Shown here piece by piece: positions 21,259-32,766 of a stretch of 60,000 nt of DNA. A program made the position numbers and the translations under genes. Source of the stretch: Owenia fusiformis (lineage: Eukaryota; Annelida; Polychaeta; Sabellida; Oweniidae); contig CAIIXF020000007.1 in assembly GCA_903813345.2 (NCBI GenBank), forward strand, positions 38,550,671-38,610,670. The letters run 5' to 3'. The notes under the pieces are model-generated. The model was not told where the DNA came from. It ran no database searches and saw only the letters and a list, made by a program, of their open reading frames with translations. Positions within the stretch are counted from its first letter, which is position 1; every line of letters begins with the position of its first letter.

Positions 21259-21647
21259 AGAAAAAATGTTGTGGGGATTCTGCATACAATGCGTGAAATA
21301 AGGAAAAAAGAAAAATCGTACCTTCGACGTTCTGACATTTTGTTACCAAAATGAACCGTTTCGGTAACCAGTGTAATCGAGCGGATCACCAGTGAATAGA
21401 TAGCATACTATATTTAGGGAGTTCTTTAATTTTTTTGAAAATAACATGGCAGAGAAGCATTAAATTATGAGGTCACAGATATGATAGCTAAACTACAAAA
21501 CAAACTAAAATAAACAAAAGTAAGAACATGTATAAATGTTTCTATTTTTACATGTTCTGTTTCAATGTGGTCCTTTAATTGCTTATTTTTTAGATTCAGA
21601 GAAGTTCCAAACATTCAAAATTTTACTGTTATCTCATCTACTCTACG

Positions 21648-21795
21648 ACCCCCACTTAAATTTGTAAAAAACATAAGTGGGGGTAACCAAACTCGTCTGG
21701 CCCTGTTATCCACTCCCTGATTCTGAAATGTCGTAGACCAACAACGTCAGGCGTAGATAACTGGGCCATACGGGTTTTTGTTAAAGTGGGGGTAG
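21648..21795. repeat. Imperfect inverted repeat with CCCCCACTTA ends
   Basis: CTACGACCCCCACTTAAA pairs with GTTAAAGTGGGGGTAGAATG, and inner CTGGCCCTGTTATC pairs with GATAACTGGGCCA. MITE-like; no target duplication was resolved. Confidence 0.55.
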
Positions 21796-21903
21796 AATGC
21801 GATAAATCGCATGATGTATGGTCTCTCTAAAATTCTCTTATTTTTAACATGGGAAATCGTCACTTCAGCAAATTCACATGTCATTTATTTATGTTCCAAA
21901 ATT

Positions 21904-22363
21904 CACCCTATGCAGACAGAGCCAGTGGGAAATATTGGGTGCGGAGCAAATGAGCGGAGGGTGCGGAGCTAACGGTCATTTTTGAATTTAAATTTGGGAT
22001 ATTTCTGAAACTTAGCAGTTTTGGGACTTCAAATATACCAAGATATGTGTATTTGACACCAAATATCAATACAATTGTGAAAATAGTAGCGCAATTCATT
22101 CTGTAGCGACGCAGTGTGCCTTAAACCTTTCCCAGATCTATATATTTTGAAATTATCCTTTTAATACTGAGTCCCCAGCATTCATAAAAAATGGTGTTCA
22201 AGGTACACTATCTATACAAATTATTTTTGCATCTTGGAAGCCAGGCAGTATCTGTGTGCTTTTATAAAAATTCGGAAATGTTTTTCAGATATGAGCCCCC
22301 TCTAAATATTGGGTGCGGAGGAGCTCCATAAACGTACCTACCTTCCTCTGTCTGCATAGGGTG
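21904..22363. mobile_element. Non-autonomous Transib-like element, copy A, 5-bp TSD
   Basis: The ends CACCCTATGCAGACAGAG and CTCTGTCTGCATAGGGTG are perfect 18-bp inverted repeats, flanked by AAATT on both sides (21899-21903, 22364-22368). The CAC start with a 5-bp duplication fits Transib better than other superfamilies, but no transposase is present to confirm. The body matches the left half of copy B at 40379-41226. The 63-codon open frame in it is shared because the DNA is shared, and has no coding signature. Confidence 0.8.
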
Positions 22364-22581
22364 AAATTTATTTAGGCTAGTATTAATATGTATATAACAT
22401 ATGCCTGGCAAAATTTTGTGAATTTAATTTAAAATCAAACATTATCCATTATGATTTAGGTTCGCCTTTGACAGTTTTTGATGTGGAAATGTGTCTGTTA
22501 TTAAGCATACACCCTTTACCAATTTACGGAGACTGAAAGGTCAACCTGAAACTTCAACCTTCCTTGAAACTGTATGATTAT

Positions 22582-22772
22582 CAGGCCCGTAGCCAGGGGG
22601 GGGGGGGTTCCCCCCCCCTGGCCAAAAATTCTTTCAAAATCATGCAGTTTTCACCATTTTGAGCACTTCTCAAGTGATTTTGTCCATATTTGGGCCAAAA
22701 TTGTCAAATGTGAACCCCCCTGGAAATTTTTGAAAAATGAACCCCCCTTGGCAAATCCTGGCTACGGGCCTG
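22582..22772. mobile_element. MITE with CAGGCCCGTAGCC ends, 5-bp TSD
   Basis: CAGGCCCGTAGCCAGG and CCTGGCTACGGGCCTG are inverted ends. ATTAT flanks both sides (22577-22581 and 22773-22777). G-run and C-run tracts lie inside the left end and AACCCCCCT segments inside the right. It is related to the elements at 54917-55106 and 55853-56043. Probably hAT-derived. Confidence 0.8.
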
Positions 22773-22959
22773 ATTATTGATATTTATATTTTTTAATCGA
22801 AATGGTGTTTGTTATAAGCACACGCCTTTTAACAATTGATAGAGACTGAAAAGTGTATTTCATCTTCAGCAAATCTGAAATTAAGCTTTGTTTTTATTGA
22901 TCGAATTCAATGAAAGTTAATTTCTTTTAAGTTAAGTTAACTTTTATCAGCCTTTAAAA

Positions 22960-23592
22960 AAACTACTATTGTCATCTGTTTTTCCATCTTAGTGTACAAT
23001 AGTTCTCTACTCTGTTTTCAGAAGTAGGAGATGAACCAGATTTTTGTAGCTTTCATCCATGATAACCATGAGACCTTGTTGGTTGTGTTTAGATGATGGT
23101 GTTTTATACTAATCAGGTATATTATTTCATCGTTTGATTTAATTAACTTGCATCATTTGTGGCTCTTTGCTTCAGAAAGTATTCATTTGTATTTAATGCA
23201 GTTATTATTTAACTTTCACAGTTTCACAGCAAATGAGATACTGTAAATTGCTTTAATTTGGTGCTATTTAATTTGGCACCCTGTGCAAATTTTAAAAGTA
23301 TGACTGCTATATAATTAAGTTCTTTTAAAAGGTTTGAACTTAATCCTGATTGACACAATGTTAAAACATCTCAGTAGATTTACTCATCATATTCACAATT
23401 TAAAGGTCTTATCTTAATCAATACAATTTGAAATAAAAGTATAAAATAAAGTAACAGTCTTTTAAAGTACTACTATTGTCCTCTATTTTCCCATCTACCT
23501 ATTCTGTTTTCAGGATTGTTGTAGCCTTCACCCATGATAACCCTGAGATGATTTTGGCTGTGTTGAGATGAGTGGTGTTATGCTAATCAGGT
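22960..23592 (+). repeat. Direct duplication of an exon-like segment with splice-like edges
   Basis: Segments 22960-23115 and 23455-23592 share AAA-TACTACTATTGTC, a CTCTGTTTTCAG / TTCTGTTTTCAG acceptor-like edge, TTGTAGC-TTCA-CCATGATAAC, and CTAATCAGGTA at the far edge, a donor-like CAG|GTA. Both therefore look like about 75-90-bp exons with matching flanks. Stop codons occur in all frames of at least one copy, so a non-coding transcript or plain repeat is more likely than a coding exon. Confidence 0.45.
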
Positions 23593-23862
23593 AGGCCTAT
23601 ATTATTTCTAGAGGTGTCACACTGACCCGAAGTTGACCTGCCATATTTTATCTCAGAAAGTTAAGAGTCATTCTCAGGTATCTACTTTCCTACCGTTCCA
23701 ACATTTCAAATTATTATCCAATAGAATATTTTAATAAATAGATCTCTAGTTAAATCATTGGATGAAGATTATGAGAGTCAACGAAGGAATGTTTTGGCTA
23801 TATGATTCTACTGTAGAAATACAAAAGGATAGTACAAAAAGCTACTAGGGATCTATAAACAG

Positions 23863-24108
23863 ATGAGCATAGGGATTGTTTTACCCCAGAGTAGTCCCAA
23901 AAAGTCTCCTGAGACAAAGATCAGATCTGGTGGAAGAAAGATTACACCCTCAGGTGCATTTTCAGATAACCAACTAATAAAATGTTTATACTACAAGTCT
24001 CTAAAATATTTCAGACAAACTAGCAGTACAAGCAGAATGGAACATTTGACGGTTTGGAAGTTAGGCAGTCTAGAGTCCTCTGAGCTTGGGGAGTTGCGAG
24101 GAAAGTGA
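23863..24108 (+). CDS. Possible small exon or ORF, 81 residues, unrecognised
   Basis: The frame starts MSIGIVLPQSSPKKSPETKI and continues with a Ser/Lys/Arg-rich segment, ending ...SSELGELRGK. No known domain was recognised. It lies downstream of the exon-like duplicates on the same strand and 420 bp before a TTTTTTCCAG acceptor-like site. Without homologues it may be chance. Confidence 0.18.
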   Translation: MSIGIVLPQSSPKKSPETKIRSGGRKITPSGAFSDNQLIKCLYYKSLKYFRQTSSTSRMEHLTVWKLGSLESSELGELRGK

Positions 24109-24940
24109 CTTCGGTAAGTCCAGGTTAATCTATTATTCATTATAGAAGTATTTTATATATATTAAGTTTACAGCAGAATCAAATCTAGCAAGATCCTTGT
24201 CATTTTATTCTAAAAATATAAAGTGCAGACTTTACTTCAGGAATACTAGAGTATTTTACCAAAGAATTTTACAATTATGTATTTTATTTTATATATATGG
24301 CTTCCATATTTATATTTGGAAGAATTAAAAAATTTTCCCGATTTTCGCACTTTTAATCCTCAATAACTTACTGATTTACAACACATTGTAGACCTTTGAG
24401 ACATATTGTATCTGAGATTGTAAAGAATAGATCGCTAGCTCAATTTTGGTTGAAAATGACACTGCAAAATATACAGAGTGGGTATGGGTATACAGGTTAC
24501 ATTTCATACTTTTCAATAGATTGATTTTTTCCAGGAAAATGTCCAAAAACAAGCAGAAATGGCAATGTGTTAAACATGCAACCAGGGAAACAACGACTGA
24601 GCTGTACAAGTCATTTGAAAAAACATTTGGAAAGTGATGAGGACCAATGAGAGCTCATGCTTTCAAGGAAAAATGAACACTTAGCATAAACAATATCTGT
24701 TCCGAGAAGCAAGCCAGTTTGAATTAAATTTTTATCTCTATGACAAGTAACGGGACAGTACTTTTAAGATTGCATAGATATAATGGCTTCATATCTGAAA
24801 CATGCAATTTTTCTAGATTTATTCCCAACTTAAAATGGTCATTATTGCTTTTTGAAAATCAATACCATGTTAACTAATAGAGCATTTGTTCAAGCTCAAA
24901 TTAGAATATTTATTCATTCCCGTTCAGAAAAATAACAATA

Positions 24941-25705
24941 TAACCCCTAAACAGTTAGGCTATAGATAATTACATTCATAGTAAAGGGGGTGAATAGATC
25001 TGCCGAGATCTGGGCACAATCTCGGAAATGAAATATCGAAATATCATCAAAGGTTAATCCCATACTTAGTAGTGTTATAGGTAAATAACATGCGGGAATA
25101 TAATTGATATCTGAGTTGAGCGGGAGATATATAAGGGTTATGTACTGGGAGGTTTTGGATGCAGGTTTTATCCCAAGGGAAATATGTGTATATCCCGAGG
25201 GACCAAGGGATATACACATATTTCCCGAGGGATAAACCCTGTATCCAAAACCGACCGTACATAACAGATGTATTTCATACCTACTGATGTTCTTGGTACG
25301 TCATATACCTTATAAAGTTCCAAAATTCAAAAATATACTTAAGATACACATTTTCTTGGTGTTTTAAAGTGGTTTTTAAGTTTCTGAGATTATCAAACTC
25401 ATATAGCCTAACTCATATTTTGAAAAATAAAATTTGAAAAAAAAATTTGAAAAAAATGTGAAAATCTTTTTTTTTAAAATGTGAAAAAAAATTTGGGGAA
25501 AAATGGGGAATTTCAATGCATATTTAATTCTCATAATCTACTAAGTTTAGGATAAATCAGTTATTAAATGCTCGATTTTTGATACAGTGTATATCCCTCA
25601 GTAAATACAATATAGTCACGATTTATTAGTTAAAATATGCCTAATTCAATTTTAAGACAAGCCAGAACGGCAAATCTCCCCTGCCCCTTAACCGTTTAGG
25701 GGTTA
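24941..25705. mobile_element. TTAA-associated element with TAACCCCTAAAC ends
   Basis: TAACCCCTAAACAGTTAGG at the left and AACCGTTTAGGGGTTA at the right are inverted. The right end abuts TTAA and the left ATAA, as if one target copy had mutated, which is suggestive of piggyBac- or Kolobok-type insertion. The body contains a 130-bp palindrome (25137-25266) built on GGGATATACACATATTTCCC-like arms. No transposase was seen. Confidence 0.55.
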
Positions 25706-26039
25706 ATAAAATACTTAATAAAACTAATTAACGATAGGATAGATTTTTGATAGATGACATACGAGACTGTAATTATATTTAAGTTCAATTCTGTGTGTCA
25801 ATATTCTCTATTTGGATGCTCAAAAAAGTTCTTGTGTATTAACTCATTAATTATTGGAAAAACAATATACATTTGTTAATAAGTCAAAGCATAAGTTAGT
25901 TGTGTTTTACCTTCACATGTGAAAATGTTAGGCTTAGTGTGTTATATATAATTTTACTGAACATCGGTGTCTACATCTTCCTGTACAGGAACTTTAAATT
26001 ATGTTCATGTAATGATTCATTTAACTGGACGTTAGTCAT

Positions 26040-28780
26040 TACTATCACTATATCTTGTTGATGGCATAATTAAGGTTACTAGAACATTCCTTGCATGTGT
26101 TGTCCTAACTTGATGTAACCAGAAGTTATGAATTTGCCATGTATGTGACAAGCACGTTACAGTCTCTTTATTTTGGCAAAGTCGTTGTTAAGGTTGGTAC
26201 TACATTCCTGGCTCGTGATATCTAAGTCGAACGTAACTTGTATACTCATTTATGCGTGTCCACACTTTCCTTTGCCTACAACGTTCTATAGTTAATGTTA
26301 CCAGAACTTTAACTTGGCCACGTATATGTGACGTTGCATTAGCACGTTACAGTCTGTTATTTTATTTTTGCAGTCATTGTTAAGGTTGCTACTACATTCC
26401 TAGCACATGATATTTAAGTAAAATGTAACGTTGTATAAACATCTGTGCGAGTCAAGACCTTCCTGTGCCTACATCGGTCCAAGACAAACGTTACCAGAAC
26501 TTTAAACTGGCCAGGTATATGTTACGTTGCATAAGCACATTACAGTTTCACTATTTTTGCGAAGTCATTGTTAAGGTTGGTTCTACATTCCTGGCACGTA
26601 ATATTTAAGTCAAATGTAACGTTCTTTAAACATCTGTGCGAGTCCACACCTTCCTGTACCTACAACGTTCCATAATTAACGTACCAGAACTTAAAACTGG
26701 CCACGTATATGTGACGTTGCATAAGCACATTACAGTCTCGTTATTTTTGCGAAGTTATCGTTTAGGTTGGTTCTACGTTCCTGGCACGTGATATTAAAGT
26801 CAAAAGTAACGTTCTTTGAACATCTGTGCGAGTCCACAACTTCCTGTACCTACAACGTTCCATAATTAACGTATCAGAAATTTAGATTGGCCACGTATTT
26901 ATGACGTAATGTAAGTACGTTACATTTTCGTTATTTTGGCGAAGTCATCGTTTAGGTTGGTTCCACGTTCCTGGCACGTGATATTTAAGTCAAATGTAAC
27001 GTTCTTTAAACATCTGTGCGAGTCCACACCTTCCTGTCCCTACAACGTTCCATATCAACGTTACCAGAAATTTAGATTGGCCACGTATATATGACGTAAT
27101 GTAAGTACGTTACATTTTCGTTATTTTGGTGACGTAATTGTTAAGGTCGCTACTACGTTCCTGACACGTGATATTTAAGTCAAATGTAACGTTCTTTAAA
27201 CATCTATGCGAGTCCACACCTTCCTGTACCTACAACGTTCCATATCAACGTTACCAGAAATTTAGATTGGCCACGTATATATGACGTAATGTAAGTACGT
27301 TACAGTTTCGTTATTTTGGCGACGTAATTGTTAAGGTCGCTACTACGTTCCTGACACGTGATATTTAAGTCAAATGTAACGTTCTTTAAACATCTGTGCG
27401 AGTCCACACCTTCCTGTACCTACAACGTTCCATATCAACGTTACCAGAAATTTAGATTGGCCACGTATTTATGACGTAATGTAAGTACGTTACATTTTCG
27501 TTATTTTGGCGAAGTCATCGTTTAGGTTGGTTCTACGTTCCTGGCACGTGATATTTAAGTCAAATGTAACGTTCTTTAAACATCTGTGCGAGTCCACACC
27601 TTCCTGTACCTACAACGTTCCATATCAACGTTACCAGAAATTTAGATTGGCCACGTATTTATGACGTAATGTAAGTACGTTACATTTTCGTTATTTTGGT
27701 GACGTAATTGTTAAGGTCGCTACTACGTTCCTGACACGTGATATTTAAGTCAAATGTAACGTTCTTTAAACATCTATGCGAGTCCACACCTTCCTGTACC
27801 TACAACGTTCCATATCAACGTTACCAGAAATTTAGATTGGCCACGTATATATGACGTAATGTAAGTACGTTACAGTTTCGTTATTTTGGCAACGTTATTG
27901 TTAAGGTCGCTACTACGTTCCTGACACGTGATATTTAAGTCAAATGTAACGTTCTTTAAACATCTGTGCGAGTCCACACCTTCCTGTACCTACAACGTTC
28001 CATATCAACGTTACCAGAAATTTAGATTGGCCACGTATTTATGACGTAATGTAAGTACGTTACATTTTCGTTATTTTGGTGACGTAATTGTTAAGGTCGC
28101 TACTACGTTCCTGACACGTGATATTTAAGTCAAATGTAACGTTCTTTAAACATCTATGCGAGTCCACACCTTCCTGTACCTACAACGTTCCATATCAACG
28201 TTACCAGAAATTTAGATTGGCCACGTATATATGACGTAATGTAAGTACGTTACAGTTTCGTTATTTTGGCGATGTAATTGTTAAGGTCGCTACTACGTTC
28301 CTGACACGTGATATTTAAGTCAAATGTAACGTTCTTTAAACATCTGTGCGAGTCCACACCTTCCTGTACCTACAACGTTCCATATCAACGTTACCAGAAA
28401 TTTAGATTGGCCACGTATTTATGACGTAATGTAAGTACGTTACATTTTCGTTATTTTGGTGACGTAATTGTTAAGGTCGCTACTACGTTCCTGACACGTG
28501 ATATTTAAGTCAAATGTAACGTTCTTTAAACATCTATGCGAGTCCACACCTTCCTGTACCTACAACGTTCCATATCAACGTTACCAGAAATTTAGATTGG
28601 CCACGTATATATGACGTAATGTAAGTACGTTACAGTTTCGTTATTTTGGCGACGTAATTGTTAAGGTCGCTACTACGTTCCTGACACGTGATATTTAAGT
28701 CAAATGTAACGTTCTTTAAACATCTGTGCGAGTCCACACCTTCCTGTACCTACAACGTTCCATATTTAACGTTGCTACAA
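26040..28780. repeat. 190-bp minisatellite with homogenised right part
   Basis: About 14 units. From 27051 to 28761 the landmark CATAT after TACAACGTTC recurs exactly every 190 bp. Units with CATCTATGCG and CATCTGTGCG mostly alternate, giving a 380-bp higher-order unit. Units left of 27000 are progressively more diverged and vary in length. Every unit carries several ACGT-centred words (TGACGTAATG, GTACGTTAC, CAACGTTCC). A related ACGT-rich tail runs to the GCTGGG end at 28832. Confidence 0.95.
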
Positions 28781-29041
28781 CTTGAGACATATATTCTGAC
28801 GACGTTATCACAACGTAAAATTGTTAGCTGGGAGGGACCTGGTCGATATTTTACTTTATATTATACTTACGGAAGAAGCTTATGTTTTCACAAATTCCTG
28901 GTTAAAATACTTCCGGTTTCCTTTAAAATCTCGTTTCAAATCTCGTGAGACTCGAGATTGAAGATCACATGATCATTAGCCCGCGAATATAGTTCGAGGT
29001 AGTATATTTGCAACTTGCTGAGGGACGGACGTGCTCCCATC

Positions 29042-29071
29042 ATGGCTTCAACTTCAACAGCTGAAACTTGG
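29042..29071 (+). other. Candidate first coding exon MASTSTAETW with donor
   Basis: ATG at 29042 in GCTCCCATCATGGCT context encodes MASTSTAETW up to a donor TGG|GTAGGC at 29072. An ETS-like CTTCCGG lies near 28910. It sits just outside the right end of the 17774-28832 candidate. No downstream exon was recognised. Confidence 0.22.
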
Positions 29072-29452
29072 GTAGGCCTAAATAATTACATTCTTTCATA
29101 CATTCGGTAGCTTCATAGTTACTTCATTTATTTATGGTCATCTACGTAATGTGAACTTCATTTAGAAAATCATTGGAATTTCTAGCGTTTGGAGTCTACC
29201 ATTTCAAATTGCATACAATTTTATAACCCAGTATTTTATTCAATTCATTATACCACGTTGCAAGTATACTCCCCCTTCTATTTATACTCGTATACCTTAT
29301 ATAGGAGGTTATTTATAACTTTGAATACATTTTCGGCTGCAGTGTTCAGGTGTTTAGGCAATGTTTAGTCATTATAAATAAACCATTTTATCGAGAGGTT
29401 TCCAGGTTATATTTCAAGCCTATGTTTTATTATGCCTTCTGGGTAATTATGG
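29072..29452. other. Non-coding stretch
   Basis: Nothing recognised; AT-rich. Confidence 0.5.
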
Positions 29453-29555
29453 TTTTTGGCGGGAAAATACTACCCTTTTGGCGGGCAATTATACCTTTTT
29501 GGCGGGGAAATACTACCCTTTGGCGGGCAATTACACCTTTTCGGCGGGAAAACTT
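29453..29555. repeat. Five-fold TTTGGCGGG repeat
   Basis: TTTTTGGCGGGAAAATAC, TTTTGGCGGGCAATTA, TTTTGGCGGGGAAATAC, TTTGGCGGGCAATTA and TTTCGGCGGGAAAACTT follow each other about every 21 bp. TTTGGCGGGAAA is the canonical E2F site. Whether it is bound in vivo is unknown. Confidence 0.8.
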
Positions 29556-29959
29556 TACCTGCTTTGTCAATCATGTTTGAGGGTACAAATCTTTACTGTT
29601 TTTATGGACGTATTATTTCAAAAGCTTATGGGTAAAAGCCTTATAATTATTGGGGAGAAATTCCTTGCAGTGAGTTGAGTTGTGTTTTCGTGGATAAATT
29701 CCTTCATTATGGATACATTTTATAGATAAAACCTCATGTTTTGGTTGGAAATCCTTTCACATTAGACATGGAAATTCACTGTTTTGGGATGGAAAATTAC
29801 TCATATTTTTGAAAAGGGAAAACGTTCATCTAACATTTACAATTGTTATTGAGTTAACAGGGATGATAATTTGTCATATTCCTAAGGTGTTATTGACCAC
29901 TTTCATCAGCCACGTTTTAAGGTTACTCAATTATTATGACATTTATAATTCTTTGGAAA

Positions 29960-30270
29960 TCTGGGACCATTTCAAGTTCCCGCCATTTTTGTTAGCCATT
30001 TATTGGGTAAAATCTGGGATCATTTCAGGTTCCCGCCATTTTTGTTGAGTCATTTTATAAGGGAAATTTTGTAACATTTCAAACTCCCGCCACTTTTATT
30101 AGCCACCTATTGAGTAAATTCTGGTGTCATTTCAAATTACCGCCATTTCTATAAGCTCTTTAACAAGGGAAATATTTGGTATAATTTCAAATCCCCGCCA
30201 TTTTTACTGGCCATCTATTGGATAATTTATTACAACATTTCTCTCGGCCATTTTTACTGGACATCTATTG
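29960..30270. repeat. About 53-bp degenerate tandem repeat with CCCGCCATTTTT cores
   Basis: Six units have cores near 29981, 30034, 30089, 30141, 30196 and 30246. Each reads ATTTCAA-TCCCGCCATTTTT-TTAGCCAT. The core combines an inverted E2F-like TTCCCGCC with a YY1-like GCCATTTT. Confidence 0.8.
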
Positions 30271-30529
30271 GGAAAATTAATATCACTCCTTTACCACAAT
30301 TTCTTATTGGACACATTTTGAGAAAACTTTTACTTTTAAGAAACTTCAATATAAATGGTTTAGTTTCTACTCAAACATAACAATTTCTGTACATATTTAG
30401 TTCAACATGATCATATCATACTGTAGAACACACATATTTTAAACCGCTATTATCACTAGTGATTATTTTACTTCGTTCATTTCACATGTACTTATGTTCG
30501 TTCATTTCACATGTACTTATGTTCATTCA

Positions 30530-31140
30530 TTAGAGATCATCCATTAAGGATGACATGTACATAGTCCACTTATGATCATCCATTAAGGATGACATGTACA
30601 TAGTCCACTTATGCTCATCCATTAGGAGTAACATGTACTTAGTAATTTTACATTCATCCATTAAGGATGACATGCACTTAGCCCTTTTACATTCATCCAT
30701 TAAGGATGACATGCACTTACCATTTTACACTCATCCATTAAGGATGATAACTACTTAGTCATTTTACAATCATCCTTCAAGGACGAGAAACACTTAATCC
30801 TAGTCCACTTTTGTTCATCCATTAAGGATGACACGAACTTAGCCCTTTTTATATTCATCCATTAAAGATGACAACTACTTCATTCATTTGTGTTCATCCA
30901 TTAGTGATGACAATTACTTGATCTAGTTATTTACATCTATTACGAATTATAACTACTTGATTATGTTATGTAAATCCATAAAGGATATCATTTCAACTTG
31001 GATCCATTCATTTCCATATAAGTTTATCCATAAAGGATGACTTATTTTGTACTTTTATTCATTTGGTATGACCATGACTTTTGATACTTGCCATTTGTAA
31101 CAGGGACTATTTTTCATCAGGTGGTATCCATAAAGGATAA
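30530..31140. repeat. 39-bp repeat built on the palindrome CATCCATTAAGGATG
   Basis: The regular part is spaced 39 bp (30538, 30577, 30616, 30655, 30694, about 30732). Later copies drift to 31140 with the CATAAAGGAT core kept. Because 39 is divisible by three, a minus-strand open frame with a 13-residue repeat appears; it has no other coding sign. Confidence 0.85.
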
Positions 31141-31549
31141 CCACTTGTTTACATTAATAAATACAATTATTGCTAACACCTTTTAATATAATAATAATAA
31201 TAATCATGTGAAATAAAATATATTATTTTAACTTTACCTTACTTATTATGTATTTTTATTAATTAGGCATAACACAAGAGGTATTCCTTCCTTTAATAAC
31301 ATTTTATTGATCACTCCACTGTTACATATAGGCCAGGGTTGTTACAATATGTAAGAAATTGATGAAGTTATAATAGATTAAAAGTTCAAAATTGTAAATA
31401 ATAAGTAACCATTCTTATAGAAGAAATATACAAAAGTCATTGTTGTAAACTCTTTAGTTTTCCTGAAATAAAGTGTGCAGTTTGGGGATTTTTAGATAAT
31501 AGACATGAAAAGGAATGACATAAGCCAGAAATATTCTAAAATTGAAACA
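31141..31549. other. Non-coding stretch with ATA microsatellite
   Basis: An (ATA)n run lies near 31188-31206. Nothing else was recognised. Confidence 0.5.
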
Positions 31550-31965
31550 ATCTTTTTGTTAGACTGCTTGCTAGATCCGATCCTCTCTTTAAAATGTCAA
31601 TATCTAGGTTTACGCGTTTTTTACCCTTGGTCTGAGATTCGACCCTTGATGAGGCATGAAGTCAAGGTCATTCCTATGTAAAATATCAATATCTATGTAG
31701 TTGGTGATTTAAAGTCCTTTGGGCTGCTGTGACCCTTGGCAACCAACGATTAGTTGAACTGAGTTCAAGGCCAATGTAACTGGGTCAAGTTTGTTTCAAG
31801 ATTAAAAATTAATATCTAAGTATTTGGCGTTGAAAGGACCTTGAGGGCTACAATGACCCTTGACGACACATGATTAGGTGACCTAAGGTCAAAGTCAATG
31901 TGTATTGGCCAACGTTATTTCAAGGTCACATCTAGGTACTCGTATCTGGCGTTTCACGAGGTTTC
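31550..31965. repeat. GACCCTTGA / AGGTCA-rich repeat region
   Basis: Repeated TGACCCTTG, TCAAGGTCA and AATATCTA-GTATTTGGCGTT units of about 110 bp. It is related in inverted orientation to 17215-17620. Confidence 0.6.
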
Positions 31966-32766
31966 AACAAGTTCATCTCAATTCAAAAATCAGTCAAAGT
32001 CAAGTTATCAATACAGGTATTTTGCATTTTATGGAGGCTGCTGCTATATGGGGACCCTTCGTGATCCACTCGAACATGTAGATTTCTAGTATTTGTAAAG
32101 ATGTATAAAAGTTAAAATGTATACTTTCCATTCTCCTATCATTGGATTTAAATAAGGAGTATGATTTTAAATTGGCTAGGTCGTGGTTAAGCAACAATAG
32201 TATGTTCGAAATACCGCTGTGTAATGCCTGGATCACATTTGCTGCGAGTATTTTGTTCAAAATTGAATACATTTCTGAACACAATACTCAATCGGCCGGG
32301 CGCCGTAGTGAAAATCGGAGCAAATGTGACCAAGACATAAAACAATTTAATAATACTGTATCAGTTTCACATTTACAGCGGTCAAACGCATTTACAAAAA
32401 AAACGCCAGAGTTGGCAATCATATAAAATGAAACCAATCCCGCTGTGATTCATAGAAATAACTAATTTACTGCATTGAGTTCAATGTTATAACCATGTCG
32501 ATTTACATGAGTGTCCGATTCATTGTACCAAATTTAAACCTTGACTGTTCTCAAGAAAGCAATAAGCTGACATATATCATATTTTACATTTACAACAACT
32601 GAAAAGATAATAAATGTTTTAATATAAAGTTGACGTAGTTATAAATGTTTTCAGCGTAAAATCAAAGCACAACCATATAATTAAAAAAATTACGCTGGGA
32701 TTCCAACTGGATACAACTAACGAGTTGTATTTAAGGTGGCCTAAAGTGCTGCTTATTTCTTCGTGA
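31966..32766. other. Non-coding stretch
   Basis: No gene was recognised. Short open frames on both strands lack any domain signature. Confidence 0.5.

Larger units (their letters stand above)
17774..28832. mobile_element. Candidate large transposon with a tandem array next to each end
   Basis: The left end CCCAGCAAACA (17774-17784) and right end TGTTAGCTGGG (28822-28832) are inverted with one mismatch. A 119-bp tandem array lies just inside the left end and a 190-bp tandem array just inside the right end. Both arrays are unusually rich in ACGT and AACGTT words. The 6.4-kb interior holds smaller MITEs and weak exon-like signals but no recognised transposase. No target duplication is evident, so the pairing of the two ends is an inference. 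Each array could instead be an independent element. Confidence 0.35.

Noticed and set aside
21908-22099. 63-codon frame repeated at 40383-40574 and 41031-41222
   Set aside because: Repeats because it lies in a MITE present in three half-copies; no domain, and it starts at the element end.
17774-28832. Polinton/Maverick or giant-virus-like element
   Set aside because: No polymerase, integrase, ATPase or capsid-like segments were seen, and the terminal repeats are only about 11 bp.
30530-30712. Minus-strand frame with 13-residue MSSLMDE repeats
   Set aside because: Explained by the 39-bp tandem repeat.
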